Of a stretch of DNA of 50,962 nucleotides, positions 25,751 through 35,399 are shown piece by piece. The first letter of the stretch is position 1; the number at the start of each line of letters is the position of its first letter. Under the pieces are notes generated by a model. The model was given only the letters and a program-made list of their open reading frames with translations, was not told where the DNA came from and ran no database searches. The position numbers and the translations under genes are program-made. Origin of the DNA: Actinoplanes oryzae (GTDB taxonomy: Bacteria; Actinomycetota; Actinomycetes; Mycobacteriales; Micromonosporaceae); assembly GCF_030757795.1 (NCBI RefSeq), contig NZ_JAUQWH010000050.1:1-50962 (forward strand), given 5' to 3'.

Positions 25751-26680
25751 TTAGATGTCGAGCGACGAGGCCTGGAACGTGTCGCACTGCTTGGGGTCGC
25801 CGCCCTCGTAGCCCCGGCTGAACCAGCCCATGCGCTGCTTGCTCGTGCCGTGCGTGAACTCCGCGGGGTTGACCGTGCCGCCGCCCTGCTGCTGCAGCGT
25901 GTCGTCGCCGATCTTGGAGGCGGTGTCGAGGCCCTGCTGGATGTCGTCCTGCGTGATGTTCGTGATGAGGACGTCGCCATCGGCGTCCTTGGTCTCGGTG
26001 GCGTGCTTGGCCCAGACCCCGGCGTAGCAGTCGGCCTGCAGTTCGAGCTTCACCGACAGCGCGTTGGCCTGGTCGGGGTCGCGCTCCTGCTGGCGGCGCA
26101 TGGCGGCCTCGGTGCCGAGCAGGTCCTGGACGTGGTGGCCGTACTCGTGGGCGAGGACATAGGGCTGCGCGAACTCGCCCGGGGCGCCCAGCTGCTGCGC
26201 GAGCACCTGGTAGAAGGTCAGGTCGATGTAGACCTTGTCGTCGGCCGGGCAGTAGAACGGGCCGACGCCGGAGTCCGCGGCGCCGCAGCCGGTGCTGACG
26301 CGCTGCGAGAAGAACTTGGTGTTGGCGGGCTTGTACTGCTCGTTGAAGGCCTGGGGCAGCTCGTCCGCCCAGAAGTCCTGGATCGAGTTGACGTAGAGCG
26401 CGTTGCGGCAGTCGAGCTGGTCGAGCTTCTGCTCCGACGAGCACTTGGCCTTGAGGGTGGCGTTGTCGCCGCTCTGCTGCGTGCCGCCGTCGCTGCCGCC
26501 GAGGCTGTTGATGCCGAAGTAGCCGCCGACCACGGCGACCAGCACGGTGACGATGATGCCGACGAGGCCCCCGCCGCCGCCCGGGATGGGCAGGCCGCCG
26601 AGGCCACCTCCGCCACCGCCGCTCGATCGGTCGTCCTCGATCTGGCTGGTGTCGATGTCGGCGCGGTCGTTGAGTTCCAT
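25751..26680 (-). CDS. YpfJ-type neutral zinc metallopeptidase, membrane-anchored
   Basis: 309 residues. A Gly-rich N-terminal stretch, one transmembrane segment (GLVGIIVTVLVAVVGGYFGI, about residue 40-60), then an extracytoplasmic domain of the zinc metallopeptidase family PF04228. The zinc motif is AHEYGHHVQDLLG (HExxH), with a distal acidic ligand likely in KLELQADCYAGVWA. Cys pairs (KCSSEQ, DCRN, GCGA, FYCP) suggest disulfides. The substrate is unknown. It is divergent from the ABC-F gene. Confidence 0.9.
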   Translation of the reverse strand: MELNDRADIDTSQIEDDRSSGGGGGGLGGLPIPGGGGGLVGIIVTVLVAVVGGYFGINSLGGSDGGTQQSGDNATLKAKCSSEQKLDQLDCRNALYVNSIQDFWADELPQAFNEQYKPANTKFFSQRVSTGCGAADSGVGPFYCPADDKVYIDLTFYQVLAQQLGAPGEFAQPYVLAHEYGHHVQDLLGTEAAMRRQQERDPDQANALSVKLELQADCYAGVWAKHATETKDADGDVLITNITQDDIQQGLDTASKIGDDTLQQQGGGTVNPAEFTHGTSKQRMGWFSRGYEGGDPKQCDTFQASSLDI

Positions 26681-26763
26681 CCAGTCCTCCCGGGCGTTAT
26701 GTCGCCGCGATTACCCGATGATCTTGCCCTCTAATCGGGTGGGAGGTCGCGCGGGGCGCCCGG

Positions 26764-26833
26764 TACAATCGTCGGGTGCTGCTCTGCGAAGGCTGACCTG
26801 CCCCGCGCCGCCCGGCTCCGACGCCGGACGGCG
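26764..26833 (+). promoter_or_regulatory. ABC-F promoter and structured leader
   Basis: TACAAT (26764-26769) is close to the -10 consensus and predicts a 5' leader of about 105 nt. Within it cgccgcccgg (26806-26815) pairs with ccggacggcg (26824-26833) with one mismatch. Some ABC-F genes are controlled by leader attenuation; that is only a possibility here. Confidence 0.45.
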
Positions 26834-26880
26834 CTTCCGTGTGCCTGAGCCAGCCTTTCTCCCGAGAGCGAGAGTTTCCC

Positions 26881-28485
<1,605 letters not shown>

Positions 28486-28492
28486 CGCCGTC

Positions 28493-28526
28493 CAGCCCGG
28501 TGGCCCCCGTGGCCGCCGGGCTGTTT
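28493..28526 (+). terminator. Terminator of the ABC-F gene
   Basis: cagcccgg (28493-28500) pairs with ccgggctg (28516-28523), with a nested ggcc pair, followed by tttgct. It is 8 nt after the stop. Confidence 0.75.
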
Positions 28527-28560
28527 GCTGTCCGGGCCAGTCCTCGCGGACGTCGTTCCT

Positions 28561-28703
28561 CCCGGCGCCCCCGCTCCGCCTTGTGGCCCGGCGCCCCCGC
28601 TCCGCCTTGTGGCCCGGCGATCCGCCCTTCCTCCGCCTCGCCGCCGCCCGCGTCGGCCCTCGCCGCCGCCCGCATCGACCCGCGCCGCCGCCCGCATCGA
28701 CCA
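28561..28703. repeat. Two adjacent GC-rich tandem arrays
   Basis: First array: two identical 26-bp units (28561-28586, 28587-28612) beginning cccggcgcccccgctccg, with a partial third. Second array: three 22-bp units (28638, 28660, 28682) with the core cgccgccgcccgc(a/g)tcg(a/g)cc. They are unrelated to the arrays at 706 and 2496. They lie behind the ABC-F terminator and are probably non-coding. Confidence 0.75.
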
Positions 28704-29189
28704 CAGCGCCGGAGATCCAGGATCATCGGCATCGTCAGTTGTCAACTGGTGCCCACACAGACAGTGCGACACGTGCCCGGCGCTGGTCATGCCCGACACT
28801 CAAGTGGGCAGCCCTTCCGCGCTGCATCGTGCCCGTTCGGTCATGGAGCCTGCCCGGAGACGGCCTTCTCGGGCACGCTCGGTGACAGCGTTGTCGCGTC
28901 CGCGGGCGGATCATGTTTGCGCAGGTCATCCGGCCTTGATCGGGTTGCCGGGCGGATACCGGGAACGGGTCCCCGGCGGTTCCGGAAAACGTTCTCGGTC
29001 CGCCATTCGACGCCCGAACGGTCTTGGGCCCCAACTGTCTGACATTGATGAACGTGGCCATCGTCGGGTTCCTGACACCGGTAAATGGGCACGTTCGTCA
29101 ACCCGAGATACCTAGCGCATGATCGTTGGAGGCGGTCTAATAGGTGGGACCGTATCGAACCGCACAGTCTGGGGACGTGAGGAATCAAC
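28704..29189. other. Gene-free spacer before the small HTH gene
   Basis: About 490 bp of lower GC than its neighbours. Frames on both strands lack homology, RBS and actinobacterial third-position bias. A small palindrome cagttg-t-caactg lies near 28736-28748. The last 120 bp must hold the promoter of the HTH gene, but I cannot fix its boxes with confidence. An unannotated small RNA is possible. Confidence 0.5.
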
Positions 29190-29417
29190 ATGGCAGCCAC
29201 GGGCACAGCCACCAGCACTGAGAAGGGTCGTCGAATCGTCGGCAGCGAGCGGCAGACGCTCGCCAAGGACCTCGTCAAGCGTTACACCTCCGGAGAGAGC
29301 ATTCGGGCCCTCGCCGCATCCACCGGGCGGTCCTACGGATTCGTGCACCGCGTGCTCACCGAGTCCGGGGTCCAGCTGCGGCAGCGCGGCGGCGCGCGCC
29401 GGCGCAAGAAGGCGTGA
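29190..29417 (+). CDS. Small helix-turn-helix DNA-binding protein
   Basis: 75 residues, a single HTH: RQTLAKDLVKRYTSGESIRALAASTGRSYGFVHRVLTESG, followed by a very basic end (QLRQRGGARRRKKA). The sequence is of a type strongly conserved across actinomycetes, where it is a stand-alone DNA-binding protein with no ligand domain. The ATG at 29190 follows gtgagga. Its TGA overlaps the GTG of the enoyl-CoA hydratase gene, so the pair is coupled. Function unknown. Confidence 0.85.
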   Translation: MAATGTATSTEKGRRIVGSERQTLAKDLVKRYTSGESIRALAASTGRSYGFVHRVLTESGVQLRQRGGARRRKKA

Positions 29418-30193
29418 CGACCAGCGAGGCTTCCACCTCCACCGCGGGCGTCCGATACGCACAGGACGGGCCGGTCGCGACGGTGACGTTGTGCCGGCCC
29501 GACGTGCTCAATGCACAGACGCCGGCCATGTGGGCCGAGCTAGCCGATATTTCGCGCGCATTACCGGGGGACGTGCGAGTCCTCATTGTCCGGGGCGAGG
29601 GGCGCGCTTTTTCGGCGGGACTCGACTTGTCGGTCGCGCGCGGCGACGGCGATTCCTCCCTCGCCCGACTCGCCCGGCTGTCCTCCGAAGAGTGCGCCGC
29701 GCGTATTGCCGGCTTCCAGGAAGCGTTCACCTGGTTACGACGGCCGTCCCTCGTTACTGTCGCCGCGGTGCGGGGACATGCCATCGGCGCCGGTTTCCAA
29801 CTGGCGCTGAACTGCGACCTGCGGGTGCTGGCGGAGGACGCGCAATTCTCCATGGCCGAGGTGACGCTCGGGCTCGTACCGGATCTGGGTGGCACCAAGC
29901 GGCTCACCGAGCTGGTCGGTCCCTCCCGGGCGCTGGAGATCTGCCTCACCGGGCGCCGGCTGCCGGCCGAGGAGGCCGATCGCCTCGGCCTCGCGACCGC
30001 CGTCGTGCCGGTCGACGACCTGGACGCCGCCGTCGCGGACCTGACCGCCGCCGTGCTCGCCGCCCCCGCGGGCGCAACGGCGGAGATCAAGGCTCTGCTG
30101 GCCGGTGCGCCCGGCCGGTCCTACGAGGATCAGGACCGCGCCGAGCGGGAGGCACAGACGCGCCGGCTCCGCGACCTGGCGGGGCTGGAGTAG
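29414..30193 (+). CDS. Enoyl-CoA hydratase/isomerase family protein
   Basis: 259 residues, crotonase fold. The oxyanion-hole motifs are GEGRAFSAGLDLS and RGHAIGAGFQLALNCDLRV. The catalytic-Glu region is FSMAEVTLGLVPDLGGTKRLTELVG, where the first Glu and an Asp are present. The exact reaction (hydratase, isomerase or other acyl-CoA chemistry) cannot be told. The GTG start overlaps the HTH stop by 4 nt. Confidence 0.88.
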   Translation: MTTSEASTSTAGVRYAQDGPVATVTLCRPDVLNAQTPAMWAELADISRALPGDVRVLIVRGEGRAFSAGLDLSVARGDGDSSLARLARLSSEECAARIAGFQEAFTWLRRPSLVTVAAVRGHAIGAGFQLALNCDLRVLAEDAQFSMAEVTLGLVPDLGGTKRLTELVGPSRALEICLTGRRLPAEEADRLGLATAVVPVDDLDAAVADLTAAVLAAPAGATAEIKALLAGAPGRSYEDQDRAEREAQTRRLRDLAGLE

Positions 30194-30276
30194 GAACAAC
30201 CGGCACCCCCGGAAAGTTGTCGTACCCGGCGGGCACACTATGTCCGCCGTGGTTCGACGACCCTGGAGGTGACGCC

Positions 30277-32217
30277 ATGGGACCCATGTCCTCCGGGTCC
30301 AGCTGGATGATGCTGCGCTCGATGCAGAATGCCGAACGCGTCACCCAGCACCAGCTCAAGCGGGGCACCGCGCGCCGCATCCTCACCTACGCGCGCCCCT
30401 ACCGGCGCGACATCGCGATCTTCCTGGTCACCGTCGTGATCTCGGCCGCCATCGGGGTGGCCACCCCGGTGCTCGCCGGCCACGTGGTCAACGCCATCAC
30501 CGCCGGCGGGTCCGGCGCGGCGAGCACGATCATCAAGCTGGCCCTCACGATCGCCGGCCTGGCCGTCGGCGACGCCCTGCTGTCGCTGGCCCAGCGGTGG
30601 TACTCGGCCCGCATCGGCGAGGGCATCATCCTCGACCTGCGCACCCGCGTGTTCGACCACGTCCAGCGCATGCCGCTGCAGTTCTTCACGCGCACGCAGA
30701 CCGGCGCGCTGGTCAGCCGGCTCAACAACGACGTCACCGGGGCGCAGCGCGCCTTCACGTCCACGCTCTCCGGCGTGGTGAGCAACGTCATCCAGCTGGT
30801 GCTGACCGCCGCCGTCATGTTCAGCCTGTCGTGGCAGATCACGGTCCTGTCGCTGGTGCTCCTGCCGCTCTTCATCATCCCCGCGCGCCGGGTCGGCAAG
30901 CGGCTCGCGGAGATCACCCGCGAGTCCTACAACCTCGACGCCAAGATGAACGCGACGATGACCGAGCGGTTCAACGTCTCCGGCGCCCTGCTGGTCAAGC
31001 TCTTCGGCCGCCCCGGCGTGGAGGCCGAGCGGTTCGGCGAGCGCGCCCGCCGGGTCCGCGACATCGGCGTGCAGCAGGCCATGTTCTCCCGCACGTTCTT
31101 CGTCGCCATGCTGCTGGTCGCCTCGCTCGCGCAGGCCCTGACCTACGGCCTGGGCGGCTGGCTGGCCGTCACCGGCAGCGTCACCGCGGGCACCGTCGTC
31201 ACGCTCGCCCTGCTGCTGACCCGGCTCTACGGGCCGCTGACCGCGCTCAGCAACGTCCGGGTCGACGTGATGAGCGCGCTCGTGTCCTTCGACCGCGTCT
31301 TCGAGGTGCTCGACCTGCGCCCCGGCATCGAGGAGAAGCCGGACGCGACGCCGATCCCGGCGGGTGCCGGGCGCCTGGAGTTCCGCGACGTGCACTTCCG
31401 CTACCCGAGCGCCGCCGAGGTCTCGCTCGCCACGCTCGAGGACGTGGCGACGCTCGACCGCCAGGAGAGCGCGCCGGTGCTGCGCGGCGTCGACTTCACG
31501 GTCGAGCCGGGGCAGCTGGTCGCGCTGGTCGGCCCGTCCGGCGCCGGCAAGTCGACGACGTCCATGCTGGTCTCCCGGGTCTACGACGTGACCGAGGGCG
31601 CCGTGCGGGTCGGCGGCGTCGACGTGCGCGACGCCACCCTCGACTCGCTGCGCGACACCATCGGGGTGGTCACCCAGGACTCGCACCTCTTCCACGAGAC
31701 CATCGCGGAGAATCTGCGCTACGCCCGGCCGGACGCGACCGAGGACCAGATGTGGGAGGCCCTGCGCGGCGCCCAGGTCGAGCAGCTCGTCAAGGCGCTG
31801 CCCGACGGCCTCGACACCGTGGTCGGCGAGCGGGGCTACCGCTTCTCGGGCGGCGAGAAGCAGCGCATCGCCATCGCCCGCCTGCTCCTCAAGCACCCGT
31901 CGATCGTCATCCTCGACGAGGCCACGGCCCACCTTGACAGCGAGTCCGAGGCCGCGGTCCAGCGCGCGCTGTCGGTGGCCCTCGAGGGGCGCACGGCGCT
32001 GGTCATCGCGCACCGGCTGTCCACCGTCCGCGAGGCCGACCTGATCCTCGTCATGGACGGCGGCCGCATCGTCGAGCGCGGCACCCACGAGCAGCTGGTC
32101 GCGATCGGCGGGCTGTATGCGGAGCTCTACCGGACGCAGTTCGCGGACAGCCGGCCGCTGATCCCCTCCGACGTGGAGCCGGTGGTGATCCCGGTCCCCA
32201 CCCCGATCGAGCCCTGA
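30277..32217 (+). CDS. ABC exporter half-transporter (fused membrane and ATPase domains)
   Basis: 646 residues. Residues about 40-320 form a six-helix exporter domain (ILTYARPYRRDIAIFLVTVV ... LTRLYGPLTALSNV). The ATPase domain follows with Walker A GPSGAGKSTT (about 420), signature FSGGEKQRIAIAR (about 522), Walker B SIVILDEATAHLD and the H-loop VIAHRLSTVREAD. This type dimerises to export lipids, drugs or peptides. A 15-20 residue insertion (SLATLEDVATLDRQESAP) lies before the Walker A strand. GGAGG before the ATG at 30277 fixes the start. The substrate is unknown. Confidence 0.9.
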   Translation: MGPMSSGSSWMMLRSMQNAERVTQHQLKRGTARRILTYARPYRRDIAIFLVTVVISAAIGVATPVLAGHVVNAITAGGSGAASTIIKLALTIAGLAVGDALLSLAQRWYSARIGEGIILDLRTRVFDHVQRMPLQFFTRTQTGALVSRLNNDVTGAQRAFTSTLSGVVSNVIQLVLTAAVMFSLSWQITVLSLVLLPLFIIPARRVGKRLAEITRESYNLDAKMNATMTERFNVSGALLVKLFGRPGVEAERFGERARRVRDIGVQQAMFSRTFFVAMLLVASLAQALTYGLGGWLAVTGSVTAGTVVTLALLLTRLYGPLTALSNVRVDVMSALVSFDRVFEVLDLRPGIEEKPDATPIPAGAGRLEFRDVHFRYPSAAEVSLATLEDVATLDRQESAPVLRGVDFTVEPGQLVALVGPSGAGKSTTSMLVSRVYDVTEGAVRVGGVDVRDATLDSLRDTIGVVTQDSHLFHETIAENLRYARPDATEDQMWEALRGAQVEQLVKALPDGLDTVVGERGYRFSGGEKQRIAIARLLLKHPSIVILDEATAHLDSESEAAVQRALSVALEGRTALVIAHRLSTVREADLILVMDGGRIVERGTHEQLVAIGGLYAELYRTQFADSRPLIPSDVEPVVIPVPTPIEP

Positions 32218-32542
32218 CCGCGACGAGGGGTGCTGCGCCGCCCGCCCCGGCCCGGCGAACCCTCGCCACGATCCGACGCCGCCGCGCCGGCGTCCGCGGG
32301 GGGCTTTCGCGTGGCGTCCGACCGAGGCTTTCCCGCCGTGGTCGTCGGGGACGAGCAGCTGGGCCGTCGGCCAACACCTGACGCCGTTGCGCCGGCGGCC
32401 GCCGGGACCGATGTCGCGGGCTCGGGTGACGACGTCGCGGTGATCGACAGCCTGGAGTGCCTCGCGAGCCCCGCAGCGACGGTGAGGTCTGGCGGGGATG
32501 ACCTACGATCGGCGGCCATCTCCGTGGGAAGGGTCATGAGCC
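32218..32542. other. Spacer with a likely promoter for the SnoaL-MVL gene
   Basis: 325 bp with no supported gene; open frames in it are GC-bias artefacts. TACGAT at 32504-32509 is a fair -10, and gggaaggg at 32526-32533 is the RBS of the next gene. A ccggcgg/ccgccgg palindrome lies near 32392. Confidence 0.4.
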
Positions 32543-33337
32543 GTGGCGGTCCGCAAGGCGAAGCAAGACATCTCCGAAGTGCTGCACGCGTGCGCCGCCG
32601 CGGTGGACGCGTCCGATGCCGACGCGTGGGCGGACTGCTTCACCCGGGAGGGCGTGCTGCGGGACGACTCCGGGGAGTTCGTGGCGCGGAAGGAGCGCGG
32701 CCGCTTCCGCGACGGGCTGCCGGAAGGGGTGCGGCGGCACTTCCTGTCCGGAGCCACCATCGAGGTGGACGGTGACACCGCTGTCAGCCGATGCTCGTTC
32801 CAGGTTGTCGTGACGCCGCCGGGCGGTCCGGGCGCGCTCGCCCGGGTGGGGGAGTTCCGCGACAGGCTGCGCCGGGCCGGGCGCCGGTGGCTGATCGAGG
32901 AGCGGGTCGTCGGGATCGACTTCACGGAGGAGCCGCGGGCGGGTGCCGGGGACTTCGCGGCGTCCGCGCTGACGTCCATGGCGCCCGGGAGCACCGGCAC
33001 GTTCAAGGTGACCGTGCCCGCCGGGCCGCTGTGGAACAACGACCACGCCCAGCGGATCGGCCCGATGGTCGCCGCGGCGCGGTTCGGGCGGTTCACCGGG
33101 CAGTGGCGGACCATGGTGCCGGGTCGGATGAGCGTGGTGGAGGTCGAGCTGCCCGCGGTCCCCGCCGGGGACACCGAGTTCACCATGGACGTGCCGGCGG
33201 GACCGATCTGGAACCACGACGACGCCAAGGAGAAGTGCCCGGCCGTCTGCGCGAGCTACGGCGGCACGTGGAACGGGCACTGGACCACCATCGTCCCGGG
33301 CCGGTTCAGCGTGGCCGGCTGCACCTTCACGATCTGA
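32543..33337 (+). CDS. SnoaL/NTF2-like domain fused to two MVL-type lectin repeats
   Basis: 264 residues. Residues 1-125 are an NTF2/SnoaL-like cup (EVLHACAAAVDASDADAWADCFTREGVL, later RRWLIEERVV). Residues about 150-264 hold two tandem repeats: VPAGPLWNNDHAQRI..QWRTMVPGRMSVVEVEL and VPAGPIWNHDDAKEKCP..HWTTIVPGRFSVAGC. The second has the Cys pattern of the mannan-binding lectin family typified by Microcystis viridis lectin (MVL). The first has lost the Cys. There is no signal peptide, so it is probably cytoplasmic or exported another way. Glycan binding is inferred. Confidence 0.8.
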   Translation: MAVRKAKQDISEVLHACAAAVDASDADAWADCFTREGVLRDDSGEFVARKERGRFRDGLPEGVRRHFLSGATIEVDGDTAVSRCSFQVVVTPPGGPGALARVGEFRDRLRRAGRRWLIEERVVGIDFTEEPRAGAGDFAASALTSMAPGSTGTFKVTVPAGPLWNNDHAQRIGPMVAAARFGRFTGQWRTMVPGRMSVVEVELPAVPAGDTEFTMDVPAGPIWNHDDAKEKCPAVCASYGGTWNGHWTTIVPGRFSVAGCTFTI

Positions 33338-33397
33338 GCCGCCGGCGGCGTGCGGCCGGCGGGCGGTGGGGCGCGGGGTCCGGCGGCGGACGGTCGG

Positions 33398-33964
33398 TCA
33401 TGGGGTGAGGGCGGCCGCGCGGAGTTCGGCGAAGGCGGCGGCCAGGGTGTCGGCGGTGTAGTGGGCGTTGAGGCCGCTCGGGTTGGGGAGGACCCAGACG
33501 CGGGCGCCGCCGAGGGTGGCGGTCTGCGGGCCGGTGCGGGCCTTGGGGTGGCCGAAGGCGGTCCGGTACGCCGTCACGCCCAGCACGGCGAGGAAGCGCG
33601 GCTGCCACGCGGCGACCAGGGCGGTGAGGCGCTCGCCGCCGGTGACGAGTTCGTCCGGGGACAGTTCGTCGGCGCGGGCCGTGGCGCGGGCGACCACGTT
33701 GGTGATGCCGAGGCCGAGCGCCGGGAGCTGGGACTGTTCCGACGGGTGCAACTGCCGGTCGGTGAAGCCGGACCGGTGCAGGGCGGGCCAGAAGCGGTTG
33801 CCCGGGCGGGCGAAGTGGTGGCCGGTCGCCGCGGAGTAGAGGCTCGGGTTGATGCCGGAGAAGAGCACCCGCAGACCCGGGCCGCCCAGGTCGGGGATCG
33901 TGCGGCCGGCCGCGGCGGCGACCTCGGCGGGGGCCGGCCGGGGCCGGGCGGAGGCGGCGTCCAT
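33398..33964 (-). CDS. mug: Mismatch-specific (Mug/TDG-like) uracil-DNA glycosylase
   Basis: 188 residues. Motif A is LRVLFSGINPSLYSAATGHHFARPGNRFWPALHRSGF (the GINP..S and HFA.PGNRFW pattern) and the C-terminal motif is VWVLPNPSGLNAHY, both standard for the Mug/TDG branch, which removes uracil or thymine opposite G and some ethenocytosine. The Asn of GINP activates the water. The ATG at 33964 is followed by an Ala/Pro-rich extension of about 30 residues. Confidence 0.9.
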   Translation of the reverse strand: MDAASARPRPAPAEVAAAAGRTIPDLGGPGLRVLFSGINPSLYSAATGHHFARPGNRFWPALHRSGFTDRQLHPSEQSQLPALGLGITNVVARATARADELSPDELVTGGERLTALVAAWQPRFLAVLGVTAYRTAFGHPKARTGPQTATLGGARVWVLPNPSGLNAHYTADTLAAAFAELRAAALTP

Positions 33965-33978
33965 GCCCCGAGCCTAGA

Positions 33979-33997
33979 GAGCCGGGCCGCCCGGCTC
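33979..33997. promoter_or_regulatory. Perfect 8-bp stem hairpin upstream of mug
   Basis: gagccggg-ccg-cccggctc, 15 bp from the mug ATG, in the spacer shared with the MurF-like gene. It could be a translational control hairpin in the mug leader or an operator. Confidence 0.35.
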
Positions 33998-34141
33998 GCA
34001 GCGCCCGGAGTCATCACCGACGGTAATCGCGTTTTCCTTTTACAGAAGCGTGGAGAAAGGCATCCGGGGAAACATCCGGCAAATTGTCTTCCAGGGGCTC
34101 TGATCTGGGGTGGGCGGTGCAATGACGGCCGGATCGATGGC

Positions 34142-34147
34142 TATTCT
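34142..34147 (+). promoter_or_regulatory. -10 box for a leaderless MurF-like transcript
   Basis: TATTCT ends 7 nt before the ATG at 34155, with no RBS. Confidence 0.4.
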
Positions 34148-34154
34148 CTCGGCC

Positions 34155-35399
34155 ATGATCCGCATGACGCTCGCCGAGGTGGCGGCGGTCGTCGGGGGCA
34201 CGGTCCGTGACGGTGACCCCCGGACCGCGGTGACCGGGGCGTCGCACGACGCGGGCCGGCTGCGCCCCGGCGACCTGTACGTGTGCCTGACCGGCGACCC
34301 CGCCGAGGCGCGCGCGGCCGGCGCCGTGGCCGTGCTCACCGACCGGCCCGGGGGCGGGCCGGCAGTCGTCGTGGGTGCGGTGCTGCCGGCGTACCGGAGG
34401 CTGGCCTCGGCGGTGACCACCCGGCTGCCGGAGGCGTACCGGATCATGGTGATCGGAGGGGGTGGCCGGGCCGCCGCGGCCAGGCTGCTCGGGCACGTGC
34501 TCGCGCGGCTCGGGCCGGCCGTGCCGCCGCGCGGGGGGCCCACGCCGGCCGGGGTGTGCGAGACCCTGCTCGCCGCGGACGACGCGACCCGCTTCGTGGT
34601 CACCGAGCTGGACGCCGGCCGGGGCGGCGACATCGCGGCCCTGCTCGCCGCGCGACCGGCCGCCGCCGTGATCCTCGGCACGCACCACATCCCCGAGGGC
34701 CGGCCGTCCGCCGGGCTCGGCCGGGGCGGCACCGCGGCCGCCGGGAGCGGATGGGACGGGTCCGCGCCGGCCACGGGCGGGCTGGTGGAGGGGCTGCCGG
34801 CCGGGGCGGTGGCCGTGCTCGACGCGGACGATCCGGCGACCGCGGCGCTGGCCGGGCGCACGGAGGCGCGGGTGGTGACCTTCGGCCGGCATCGCCCGGC
34901 GCGGGTGCGTGCCGAACGGATCGTGCTCGACGGCCGCGCGCGGGCCCGCTTCGTGCTGCACACGCCGGTCGGGTCCGCCGAGGTCGCGCTGCGGCTGCAC
35001 GGCGAGGCCCCGGTGGCGGCGGCGCTGGCCGCGGCGGCGGTCGCGCTCGATCACACCCATGACGTCTGGCTCATCGCGGACGCGCTCGGCACCGTGGACC
35101 CGGGGCCGCGCGGGGCGGGCGGGCTCACCGTCGTCGAGGAGCGCCCCGACGGGGTGACGGTGCTGGACGCGACCGGGGACGGTACCCCGGAAGTGGTGCT
35201 GGCTGCCTTGCGCACCGCGCTGTCCGTGGCCGCGGGCCGGCGCCGCACGGTGGCGGTTCTGACCGGTCTCGGCGACGAGGACCGGATCAGGGAGGCCGCG
35301 CTGCGCATGGGCATCGACGAGGTGATCGCGGCCGGGGCGCAGGCGCGCCCGGGCGACGTGGTGCTCCTGGCGGGGGAGAGCGTCAGAGCATCCGGGTGA
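34155..35399 (+). CDS. MurF-like protein lacking the ATP P-loop
   Basis: 414 residues. The layout follows MurF (UDP-MurNAc-tripeptide D-Ala-D-Ala ligase): an N-terminal domain with MTLAEVAAVVGGTVRDGD..TAVTGASHDAGRLRPGDLYV, a central domain with VLDADDPATAALAGR and VVTFGRHRPARVRAE, and a C-terminal Rossmann-like domain. The catalytic sites are altered: the P-loop GxxGKTT is GGGGRAAAA, the HNxxNA segment is EAPVAAA, and DxYNANPxSM is DATGDGTPEVV. The protein therefore seems unable to bind ATP in the usual way and may be a pseudoenzyme. The start ATG is set by a TATTCT box 7 nt before it. Its 3' end overlaps the convergent SDR gene by 17 nt. Confidence 0.7.
   Translation: MIRMTLAEVAAVVGGTVRDGDPRTAVTGASHDAGRLRPGDLYVCLTGDPAEARAAGAVAVLTDRPGGGPAVVVGAVLPAYRRLASAVTTRLPEAYRIMVIGGGGRAAAARLLGHVLARLGPAVPPRGGPTPAGVCETLLAADDATRFVVTELDAGRGGDIAALLAARPAAAVILGTHHIPEGRPSAGLGRGGTAAAGSGWDGSAPATGGLVEGLPAGAVAVLDADDPATAALAGRTEARVVTFGRHRPARVRAERIVLDGRARARFVLHTPVGSAEVALRLHGEAPVAAALAAAAVALDHTHDVWLIADALGTVDPGPRGAGGLTVVEERPDGVTVLDATGDGTPEVVLAALRTALSVAAGRRRTVAVLTGLGDEDRIREAALRMGIDEVIAAGAQARPGDVVLLAGESVRASG

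Noticed and set aside
28735..29061. Possible 108-residue minus-strand gene starting MATFINVRQLGPKTVR
   Set aside because: No RBS, no family resemblance, and third-position GC is not that of a coding frame.
28525..29115. Possible 196-residue plus-strand gene behind the ABC-F gene
   Set aside because: It begins inside the tandem arrays and shows neither coding bias nor any conserved pattern.
29119..30276. Long N-terminal extension of the ABC exporter
   Set aside because: It overlaps the HTH and hydratase genes in another frame; GGAGG and ATG at 30277 give the normal start.
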